NCBI GenBank assembly: GCA_036362985.1
Contig: JAYGXS010000004.1
Location: forward strand, 6,714,277 to 6,778,276
Direction: 5' to 3'
From: Ligula intestinalis
Lineage: Eukaryota > Platyhelminthes > Cestoda > Diphyllobothriidea > Diphyllobothriidae
Length of the DNA stretch: 64,000 nucleotides
In this document: piece after piece, positions 48,790 through 57,989 of the stretch
How the letters are laid out: every line of letters begins with the position of its first letter
Numbering within the stretch: position 1 is the first letter of the stretch
Program-made: the position numbers and the translations under genes
The notes under the pieces: model-generated
Seen by the model: only the letters and a program-made list of their open reading frames with translations
What the model was told of the DNA's origin: nothing
Database searches by the model: none

Positions 48790-50980
48790 TAATGGTAGAT
48801 GGACGCTAACCGATAGAGAAAGAGCAAGAATGCGAGAGATTTTATCACCATTAAAAACTAAATCATGTGCGATTCAGCATTTATGTGTAAATATGCTGTA
48901 AGTGTACGTTGAAACTCGTCAAACTTGACAATCTGTCGAAAGGCAACATGAAAAGACTTGATGCCATATTTTCCGCGCTATCAAGTGTTCAGATGTTTTC
49001 TAAAATATAGTTCTTCTTCAAATACACATCGAGAGGAATAAGGCACATCTAAAGTGTGCAGTATCACTCGAACTCGGTGCTCTTACTACATGGATGAAAC
49101 TCTGGCCGACACTTCTATGTCTCGATCCCCTTTATGTCGACTACATGATTGGGAATGGGGAACAAAATGAAAATTTCATTAGGAATGAAGGAGAAACTTC
49201 GCGTTCCGGGAATTTGCATTAAGAAGGAAGAAGGATGGTCGAGCACCGGATCACATTGCTTATTATCTTGAGCTTTCGAACTCTTTCAGGAGTCCATCGT
49301 CAGATACGCGAGGCCAGATATCTTTGCGACCAATTTATGCGAAATGGTTATCCAAAGGCATTTAAGAAACCAATGCCTACGCGTTCGGCCCGGACGACCC
49401 AAACTGAAGAACCACCGAGGCTATGACACGCTCTGTCATACGTTAAGGACGTCTTAGAAACGACTGAGCGCATCGCTGCGGGACGAGGTGTTGGAAACGC
49501 ACACAGACCCAAAGCTACCATGCGTAGAAGGTTGATTAAAATAAAAGTTCGGCCTTCGCCAAATGAACAATCTGGAGTAGTGTTTCGCATACCATGCCTT
49601 AGCTATTCTCGTTAGTATGTAGGCCAAACTCAACTATGCTCGGATCACGCATGCATGGACACATTTTGGCCGTACCACGAGGCGAAGAAGAATCACAAGT
49701 TGCAACTCACACCTATGAAGCAGGCCATGAGTTTAACTTCGCGGCCGTCAAGGTACTCGTCCACGCCGGAAGAAAAACGAGCGGAGAATTGGCTGAAGCC
49801 TGGTCCACAGACGTAAATTCAGTCAACTGATTTGTCGAATTGGTGCCGGACTACAGAGCCTTGCGCAATTCCGTGTAGTCACGGCCCCATTTTCGTTGCT
49901 GACGCCCTATTGAACGTTGAAATCACTGACAGTTAGCTTCCCCCCACCACTCACCGCTTCTTCATCGCTGTTTCTTACGCCTCATGACCTGATGACCCTT
50001 GGCAGTTGATGGGTGTGCACATACTTTAACTACTCTCTCTTTTGCTGTTTTTTATCTCTGATGATGGAGTGCTGCAAGAGTTCGAAAGCTCAGGATAATA
50101 AACAAAGTGATCTGGTGCTCGACCATCCTTTTTCCCTACCAAAACTATTTTATTGCTTATCCTAGCGTATACGGTATAGGTCTATTTTTAGCAGCATGTC
50201 CACTTTGGACATTGTATAGATTCAGTGCAAGCGTGGGACCTAGACGATACCACGATGATATTCAAAAGTGATAACTAAACTTTGACCATAGAATAGAGGC
50301 TAGCACTTAAACTACCCATGAAGACTAAGCTCATTAGCACGAAAGTTTGCTTACCTAATTGAGCGAGCTTTTAGCTGATCCATATTTGGAAACGACTGTT
50401 ACAACAACTACAACAAAAACAGCTGAAGCACACCATTGGGGTAAAATTCTTCAAGGCATGCTTTCAAGAACAGCGTCAGCCATTTGCAGATATTTATAAC
50501 CCAAAGTATGATAACCTGTGGGAATTTTGTGGTCTGAAAACCATCGATCATAAAACACAACGGAGTTAGCGCTCTGAAATACCGTGTGACACACGCCTCT
50601 GACATGTTTTAAACATTTTATGGATATAACAGCATGCGCTAGTTCGCTGGTACCTGGAGAATGTTTCTTTTAGAAGATCCAGTTCTCGAGGGATGGTTTT
50701 CCTTGTTCACAGAGTTTTTGATTACTTAATTTATGACCTGTGGACCACCGTTTCTGTGTAAGGTGACTGATTCATTCATTTTCATCACATTATCCATTGG
50801 GTGTAGATCGTCCCCACCGTTTTCTCTACAACACTCGATGGGAAATAATCGGAACTTCAAAGTTTTGGGAGGAATTGACAGAAAAGCAGAAGGATCTTAT
50901 CGGAGGCTGCGAAGCCAAAAGTCAAGCCATGCAGTTATGGTGATTTACTGGGTGTGGCAAAAGTGACCGTACACCCCACC
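48790..50980 (+). repeat. Tandem unit I (interrupted by a PLE)
   Basis: Matches 51690-53470 as a diverged direct repeat. Shared blocks: AAATCATGTGC against AAATCACGTGC, CTCTGGCCGACACTT against CTGTTGGCCGACACTT, GCTTATCCTAGCGTA against GTTTATCCCAGCGTA, TAGACGATA, CAACGGAGTTAG and TCGTCCCCACCGTTTT against TGTTCCCCACCATTTT. Without the PLE at 49175-50140 the unit is about 1.25 kb. No protein family was recognised within it. Confidence 0.7.
49175..50140 (+). pseudogene. Penelope-like element with inverted terminal repeats, RT deleted
   Basis: A terminal repeat at 49230-49305 (GATGGTCGAGCACCGGATCA, TTATTATCTTGAGCTTTCGA, CCATCGTCAGA) returns inverted at about 50055-50130 (TGATGATGGA, TTCGAAAGCTCAGGATAATA, GATCTGGTGCTCGACCATC). 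Between them lies a PLE connector and GIY-YIG remnant: VVFRIPCLSYSR, YVGQTQLCSDHACMD (across a stop), then EEESQVATHTYEAGHEFNF, VLVHAGRKTSGELAEAW. The RT is missing. Comparison with tandem unit II shows the uninterrupted site. Stops and frame changes rule out function. Confidence 0.85.
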
Positions 50981-50984
50981 CCCT

Positions 50985-51689
50985 TCATTACTGAACCAAC
51001 TAGTCGACAGTGTGATTCTGGTCGACATTTGCGTTTGAGCGATTGCTGGGCCTGTACATGGCTGAGGTACACGCTCGTACTTTATGTTAGCGAACTCAAC
51101 GACGAGGTAACAACTTAGGTAAGCCTATATTGACCCAACTCCGTACGAAAGTTCATCTGGCATGGCTGGTGGCAAGCATGCGTGCACCCAGTCTGGCCAA
51201 TCACCCTCAAAGCCGGTTCATACGCACTTCATACGCACTTCAGACGCCACCGACAAAGCTACCTGCAACAAAACCATTGGACTTTGTCCGCAAATGAGAG
51301 GTTTTATACTCCGCATTAGAAAGGAATTTCAATTATCCGACAGCTAACGGTAATTTTTAATTTTTTTTTTCTGACAGGGTTATGCCGACGTTTTAGCCCA
51401 TTTTCCTTCATATGAACAATCTAACGGGCTTGAACATAGTTCGGCGCACTAAATGTTGCAACCTGGAAGGGTTTCTATTAACAGGATAAAGCGAACCGTG
51501 CAGTCAACCGAGAGTATTTTATAGTGGAATGGTAGATTTATGAACTCTTAGTCGGGTTGCAATTCCTTTCCTTACTGTAATCTGCATAGCAAATTCCACT
51601 CAACTGAATCTGATCCGGTGCTACCCCGCCTGCTCTTTGTGTCCTCTTTCGTCTTGGGTTTTCTTGGCTTCACCAGGACACTTGGATCC
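50985..51689. other. Spacer between tandem units
   Basis: No gene recognised. AGTCTGGCCAATCACCCTCA near 51190 resembles GATCTGACCAATCACCTTCA near 53674, so the tandem similarity may extend beyond the limits given. A short local duplication (CATACGCACTT twice) lies near 51220-51242. Confidence 0.45.
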
Positions 51690-53470
51690 CATCAAGGAAG
51701 GAAGAGAGTATACGGTCGATGCAGGGCAAGTCGACTACCAACAGAAAACAAATCACGTGCAATAGAGCGTCCTTGTGTAAACAGGCCGCAGGGCGTAGGG
51801 TGAACATTGTCGAAATTGACGGTTAAACTGTGGACAGATGACATTTGGCAGTACTTGATGACACCTTTTGCTTGCAAACAAGCGTTCAGACTTTTCTCAG
51901 CATATAGTCCTCTTCAGATGCTGAACAAGGCATGTCCGAAGCTTGCTATATTATCCGAGTTATGTGCCGCCGAGCTCTGTTGGCCGACACTTTCAACATA
52001 TCTTAAGGGTTTTTTTCTTCAGTTTCCTGGTTTCGATGTCTCCAAACCATTTTCTGCCGACCACATGACTGAAATTGGTGAGTAAAATGTCATTTATATT
52101 GTTTATCCCAGCGTAAACGCTATAGACCTCTTTATAGTGGCATTTCCACGTGAGACGTTACATGCAGTCAGTGCAAAGCTGTAGTCTAGACGATATCACT
52201 GCTGTTGGTAATGATAAATTAACTGCGACCAGAAGTTAAAATCTCCTAGAAGACTAATCAGATTACCACAAAAATTTTTCTTCACAACAGGGAGAGGAAC
52301 TTTTAGTTAATCCAGGCAAAGATAATTTAAATCGTGCATCTCATATAGGCCTCGACCTAACATTTGTCCTACGGAAACGGTGGTTAAATGGATTTTGGGG
52401 ATAAGGAAATAGGATAGACACTAAGGTAAATTTTTAAAAGTAAGTGTTAATTGAAAAAAAGTGGTCGAATTTGTTTCCTGTGGCCGCTGGGGGTAAGTTG
52501 TTTTGCATGTAAATTGAAGGTGCGCGCGACGCTTCGCGCGCGGACTTTACTACTCCCAAGTAATTTTAAGTGCATTACCTCTTAAGCGCCATTCTATTTT
52601 TTTTTCAGGAATTCCGAGAAATCTGCATTTTGCTAATCGGGTTTTTCAGCACTATGTGAAACGACAATACAGATATGGAAATTCTGCAGATATAAATCAA
52701 CAGCATTTCTAAATACAATAAAATAAAAATGTATGCAGCGGCTATTAAAGTATATTCCACTGCCTATCCTAATCCCCCAGCCATAAGACCCTATAATCAC
52801 CGTTTATTAGGACGAAATGCTGGGATAAGGGCTTTGTGAGGTGCACTACCTAAACATCTGTAACCCTAAATACATGCATGCAAATTCCAATTAGAACCTG
52901 CAAATTCTGCAGAAGCAGGCTATTGGCTTGCAGAGCCCTAAACGCACAATTTCATGAACAGCGTCAAGCATTTGCACAGATTTATTACCAAATTACGATT
53001 ACATCTGGGAATTTGGTGGTTCTGGAACCATCGACCGTACAATACAACGGAGTTAGTGCCTTAAAATGCCATCTGACAGATGCCTCTACCATATTCCACA
53101 TGTTCTGCACCAAATAGCAAATGCTAGTGCTGTAGCGACTAGAATGCGACTTCTCGAGAGGCCGCTGTCCCACTTCACAAAGCTCGGAATTATCTAGCCG
53201 CTATCCAGTGGATCACCGTTAAAATTCTGTATTTAATTGCATTGGACGAAGAATTTATTAAATTTTATCGGTTTATTCATTAGATATAGATGTTCCCCAC
53301 CATTTTTTCTAACTATTAGAGTAGATGGGGCATGATCTCATTTTCAAATTTTAGGGAACATCAAAGGGACAATATTGTGAGGCGAAGAAGCTAATGTTCA
53401 AATCATGGAGTTGTACTGATTTACAAGGTCTGACCACAGCGACCTAACTCGGTGTCAGTGAACTGCTTGC
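51690..53470 (+). repeat. Tandem unit II (interrupted by a MITE)
   Basis: Partner of unit I. MITE copy 5 occupies 52315-52866; the rest, about 1.23 kb, aligns with unit I on both sides of the insertion. It provides the empty site for the PLE in unit I (AAAATGTCATTTATATTGTTTATCC across the junction). No coding signal recognised. Confidence 0.7.
52315..52866 (-). mobile_element. MITE-like DNA transposon, copy 5
   Basis: Reverse-oriented copy with AAACGGTGGTTAAATGG near the left and ATAATCACCGTTTATTAGGA near the right. Unit I aligns up to CTTTTAGTTAATCCA and diverges exactly where GGCAAA begins, which fixes the left terminus independently of the other copies. Flanking octamers TTAATCCA (52307-52314) and TAAATACA (52867-52874) agree at 6 of 8 positions. 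Confidence 0.85.
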
Positions 53471-53499
53471 ACTGAGACACTGAGATTCTAGTTCTTCTT

Positions 53500-53830
53500 T
53501 TGGTTTCTATGGATTGGTGCGGGGCAAACGTAGCTCAACTAGAGGTTCGCACCTCTTTCTAGTACACAGAACCTGGGGCAAAGGTGTGGTGAACCCCCTC
53601 TGTGTGAGCATTCACCTCTCGCAAATACTTATAAGCGCGTATGCACCAGAGTCTGTCTTCCCCGATCTGACCAATCACCTTCAAGGTCGGCTCACACAGG
53701 ACCTTATTGTGCTGACCGGCACGCTCAAACTCATTGGATGCTGTCTCTTTCCGGTGCAGACGAACACTTGACCGACTACCAACTTGTTATCTGCGCAGAA
53801 TATACTATTCCTTCCATCTGTTACCTTACT
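53500..53830 (+). pseudogene. Possible non-LTR endonuclease remnant
   Basis: The frame contains ILISAYAPESVFPDL, then LTQDLIVLTGTLK, and after a shift GADEHLTDYQLVI. These resemble, in order, the SAYAPxS, D-x-x-VLGDFN and DH-x-LV stations of AP-type endonucleases in non-LTR retrotransposons. The catalytic D-F-N is lost (T-L-K) and the DHRLV motif reads DYQLV. The match is short and imperfect. Confidence 0.4.
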
Positions 53831-54258
53831 TCTCCACTTCTTACACGAAACGGAGCCTGAAGATAGTAGCGACTTGGGTTTTACCCATTCTCTGAAGCCA
53901 TTGCGATAAACCTATGCTGTCATTGGCTGCTGACTTGTCTTAACTCTTTGTAACGCAGAGAACCAGGCTATGTTATGTGGTATCCGCGCCGCCGCTTCCA
54001 TTTCATGTTTCTGGCAAGTGTAGGTGCGGGATCGTGCTGCACCAGCCACCCGTGGCGTTTATTGCACTCCCACTGCGTGGGAAGTGAGTCATTACTTGCG
54101 GCTCCGGTCACCAGGGGGTCAATCCGTTACTCTCGACCGTATCTTGACACAGGAAATGGGCCATGAGGAACGAGAGAGAGTGTGCGGTAGATGAAACGTG
54201 AATCAACGCGCAAGTCACTCTGTCTGCACCACCAGGCTATCGAGAACACAGTGGACAT

Positions 54259-54259
<1 letters not shown>
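53831..54259. other. Unassigned spacer
   Basis: Nothing recognised; it is relatively GC-rich with a short frame at 53975-54166 lacking motifs. Confidence 0.4.
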
Positions 54260-54289
<30 letters not shown>

Positions 54290-54299
54290 AAGAAGAAGA
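54260..54299 (+). repeat. (AAG)n microsatellite
   Basis: Forty bases of perfect AAG repeat abutting the 3' end of the minus-strand PLE fragment. Confidence 0.95.
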
Positions 54300-54795
54300 C
54301 CCGATCACTGAAACAATATTTTTATTCGCCTGCCATTTCGACATTCGTCGTTGATTCATCATCAGAGACATGAGTAGAAAACAGTAGCAGAAACGGGTTA
54401 TGCATGCATATAAGTTTGCAGTAATTATAGGATACAGTCATTACTGCAAACATACAGCGACAATTAACGTTAATTGCCTTCTTGTGCGTGGACTGTTTGT
54501 TGGAGGGCACGCGGGCTCTGACCTGTTGCACTTTCACCACGGGTGGTGGGCTCGGGCATGATGATTGCTTGGCCATCTGGCTCTCCAGTGTTGGCGTAAG
54601 ACGAGGCGGTGGCCTGCCCGTTCCTCAAGTGACGACTTGAATATGGATTGAATATGGATTGGGCCAATCGTTGCACTTGTTTACGGATTGGGGGCCCGCG
54701 AACCATGACTCAAGCAGTTCTCGGCTCACCCGATTGTCACCTCTTGAGAGAAATTTGGCCTCAACAAATTTGAACGTGTGGCCGCAACTTGTTAA
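54300..54795 (-). pseudogene. Penelope-like element 3' fragment
   Basis: On the minus strand from about 54795: HTFKFVEAKFLSRGDNRVS then RELLESWFAGPQSVNKCND, the end of a PLE GIY-YIG domain with the characteristic ESWF and INKCND motifs intact. A C-terminal extension follows (TGEPDGQAIIMPEPTTRGES, RALQQTVHAQEGN) to a stop. The 3' non-coding end has GATGATGAATCAACGACGAA and GGCAGGCGAATAAAAATATT and stops at the AAG tract. It is the same subfamily as 13.8 kb. The nuclease core and RT are absent. Confidence 0.85.
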
Positions 54796-54799
54796 CTAG

Positions 54800-55110
54800 A
54801 ATTTCAAAACTCTAAATTGCTTTGCTTTTGAAGTTCGTTGTCGTTCCAGTTTTCGATCAGAACTATCAACGCTAGCCGATCGGTTACCCTGCATATATCC
54901 GGATGGTTTGGGCTTATGTTGGCCTTGAACATTGCCTTCTTTTATTGCTATCTAATAAAAACTGAGTTCTTCATTGTGTACCCTGCCAAAGAAGGCAGTG
55001 AGAACGATAAACGCGCAATAAATGACATGATTTGTGTGTTCTTTTGACGTATGCAACGCTAAGCAATTCAGCCAACGCACGCTTCACAAGATACAAAGGG
55101 GGAGAAGACA
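54800..55110. other. Unassigned spacer
   Basis: No recognised feature between the PLE fragment and the microsatellite. Confidence 0.4.
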
Positions 55111-55240
55111 ATGAAGAAGAGGAATAAGAAGGAGGAGGAGGAGGAGGAGGAGGAGGAGGAGGTGGTGGTAGTGGTGGTGGTGGTAGTGGTGGTGGTGGTG
55201 GTGGTGGCGGTTGTGGTGGTGGAAGAGGAGGGGGGAAGAA
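55111..55240 (+). repeat. Purine-rich GGA then GGT microsatellite
   Basis: (GGA)n at about 55129-55162 passes straight into (GGT)n with a few GTA and GCG interruptions at 55163-55222, then a GA-rich end. The poly-Glu/poly-Val and poly-Pro/poly-Thr frames it produces on both strands are artefacts of the repeat. Confidence 0.95.
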
Positions 55241-55244
55241 GACG

Positions 55245-56904
55245 AATAAGGAGTAAGTCAAACATATCAAAATCTAAACGGAATAAAATAACACGATTAT
55301 TCTTTTCGTAACACGGCAGTGTTGTGGATAATTTCAGGGAAGGTCCGTGGAGGGACGCGGGCATTAATAAGGGAAGGGACCCCATTCATTTCTAATGAGA
55401 CGCGATCACACTTGGAATTTTTGACGGTCTGCGATCAGCGCCATTGCTGCTGACGCGTTTTTTCTTAGCCTACAACACCTTTCATATTGGCGCACGACAC
55501 TCTACCTCGCATGATCGTGTTCAATCCATTGTTTAATTCGCTCACCCTATCCGCCTCATGTTGCGGTATCTGCCGTGCGAATCTTGGCCAAAGCCTCACG
55601 AAACCTCGAACTCATTCACTGTGCACCATATCCTGATTGCCTGCAGCCACCGAAGGTCTGGTTCCGGAATCCTATAATCCCACATGCAGGCACAACACAC
55701 CTAACTAAAACACGTCATATTAAACGCCGAATGATCTTATAAGTTTTCCTTAGTTTCTGGTTTGGGAGACTTCCTTCTATTAACTTCGCTAACACAATTG
55801 ATAAGATTCCCACAAAAGGTAATTTCAGGCTACTACAAAAGACCTCCACAGTTCCACTTTTAAGGAGGCCTCTCGCACTGCCAAATTTGCGCAGCTCGGT
55901 CTGATTTCCAAAGCAGAATACCACAGGATACGATTCCTGCTGATCGTAATTAGCCAACTCTGCAGAATGCAAATGTGTCACTATCGCGTGCTCTAAGTTG
56001 CCGCACATGAACTGCACGAGAACCGTTACGTAATAAAAAATGCACATGATATTTTCGCGTCATCCAATCGCCTTGTGGGACGCCGATCAGTGGCTTTTGA
56101 ATAGCTAATTCTCACCGTGAGGCACATTGGGTTTCTGAAGACATTAAGTGTACACTTACTGATTTTCTCTGTAGCGGATTTATTTCTTGGCAGTTTACGA
56201 GGTTTTCGAGCATTTAAGCGATAAAAATTGCTCGAAAGAACCCTTAAGTTCGCCCTACTTCGTCGAGAGTCATGTTATTTTTGTGAGCGGGTGCGGGGCG
56301 GAAAAATTATGGCTTCCAGTGCTGGAGGTCAGACACCGGCAGCCGAATCAGTGAGCATTTGTGTGAAATTAGGGCAGGGACTGTAAGTCGTAAGCGTATG
56401 TCCTCGTATTTGGATTTCTAGGCAAGATGGCGGTTTCTACCACCCACAAGTAACGCACCTCGCAAATATATGTCGCTTGTTTTATGTAAGATGATGGAAA
56501 GCCGATTTTGTTCGTTAAAAGGGGATGCCCAGACATCAACCTGTATGGGCAACATACGCTCTGAAGGTAGTTTTGGATGCAATGAAGATACTGGCTTGCG
56601 TTTAATTTGAATACCTTAGCGACTCATGTCCCAACATATTACTTTAGAAGTCTTTCACATTTAAGACGCCAAGTATAATTTCCGTGGCGCAAATTCGCCG
56701 TTGGGCTGGAAGCTTGCTGCTGTGCTTGGCGCCTAACACAGTTTTTTACTAAATTGATCGGATATTTTTGATATCGAAGCAATCAATACAGGTAAGCAAG
56801 TTTTTTTCTTATGTGCATTGTCGCTGTTTCAATAGCAGTGGGCCCAGTGGACGGAGTTCTGAATTTGTCAACGACTGTCAATACCTCCGGGTCTAAATTA
56901 GCTT
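55245..56904. other. Unassigned stretch
   Basis: No feature named. A minus frame of 110 codons at 55715-56047 has a protein-like composition (HLHSAELANYDQQESYPVVF) but no family I recognise. Confidence 0.4.
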
Positions 56905-57060
56905 GACAACGAGCTCGTGGTTTAATCGTTCAGCCTTAAACTTCTAATCGGAGGTCGCAATTTCGAGCCCCGAGTATTGTACCACTTGAATTGGGGTATT
57001 ATTGGCCGGCGATGGCTCATGTGCCAAAAAGGCCCATTGCGGTTTCCCTTGTCTCTTTCC
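56905..57060 (+). repeat. tRNA-derived SINE-like unit
   Basis: GAGCTCGTGGTTTAATCGTT (A-box region), ACTTCTAAT and AGGTCGCAATTTCGAGCCCC (B-box region) are spaced as in a tRNA, followed by a tail with GCGATGGCTCATG and GCCCATTGCGG resembling the tail of the unit at 32.9 kb. Stems do not close properly, so it is not a tRNA gene. Confidence 0.55.
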
Positions 57061-57524
57061 GTTCCATTGCATCATATGTCTGAAATCGTTTAGAGACTGC
57101 CTGCAATCGCTCAGGTACAAGTCTCAAGACACAAGGGGACTAGTATATTCCCTTATCAGATACATCGCGTGAACACCCCAGTCCAATCCTATTCTCAATG
57201 GCAACCGATAAAGCAACGAGCCCGTTGCGCATTAGTAGTGTTAAACTAAATGACCAGAGAACCTGGGCTCGAATATCGGGATACCGATCCTTGAGATAGC
57301 GTATGACCGGCTTACGACTGCTAACAAGGTGGAAATGGCCATCTAGGCCTTCGTTGTCTATTTCGATTAAATTCCATATATATTTATATACTATGGCAAA
57401 TGGGCGCACGCCGATTGGTTCTGTCGGGTCTGAGGGCTCGCTCTCAAGTATGGCCAGCAGCCACTCAAGAGCCAGAATATTAAAGGCAGAAATGCATTGA
57501 CGAGAAATATAAGGGATATCTTAC

Positions 57525-57612
57525 CCCAAAGGTAGCCGCACGAGGTTCGAAATTACGACCTTGTTAGTTAGAAGTCCAACGCTCTAACCACTCAACCACG
57601 GGCTCGTCGACT
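57525..57612 (-). repeat. tRNA-derived SINE-like unit, inverted partner
   Basis: On the minus strand: GAGCCCGTGGTTGAGTGGTT, AGAGCGTTGGACTTCTAACT and AGGTCGTAATTTCGAACCTC. It is the better preserved of the two units, with good A and B boxes, and faces the unit at 56.9 kb across about 0.5 kb. ACTTCTAA at the anticodon position hints at origin from a TCT-anticodon tRNA, but the anticodon stem is imperfect. Confidence 0.6.
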
Positions 57613-57989
57613 TGTCGGATTCGATCGGGAATATATACAGGGGTAGATGGTTGGCAGCTACCCCAGGGGTTGTGTATGGCTGGTTGATAACGGCTGCTTA
57701 GCCAGAAATGTGTATTCCAATGTTTCCTGATCTTGATCGGTAATACATATCTGTTTATATATGCATTTAAACGGAAACAGTCCTTTGGTCAGGTCAGGTC
57801 AGATTTATTATGAGAGATCTTGGCAGACTGTCTTGACAGTTGGTAAACGCTCACAATATTTATCACGTTGATTTTTGGCAATGGTTCGCCAGGTCATAAT
57901 CACACCTGTAGCGAATATACAGAATGATTATAATTTTAAACCTGCATGAAGAAAATAAAATATGCCTTGATATGTTGGTCAATAGCCGT
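57613..57989. other. Unassigned spacer
   Basis: Nothing recognised apart from a short CAGGTCAGGTCAG run near 57789-57802. Confidence 0.4.

Noticed and set aside
54971..55385. Poly-Pro, poly-Thr, poly-Glu and poly-Val frames
   Set aside because: Artefacts of the GGA/GGT microsatellite read in different frames.
55715..56047. Minus-strand frame of 110 codons as a gene
   Set aside because: Protein-like composition but no recognised motif, flanking exon or repeat partner in the window; left undecided and not called.
57525..57612. Functional tRNA gene with TCT anticodon (minus strand)
   Set aside because: A and B boxes are good, but the acceptor ends do not pair and the anticodon stem is imperfect; a similar unit nearby points to a SINE.
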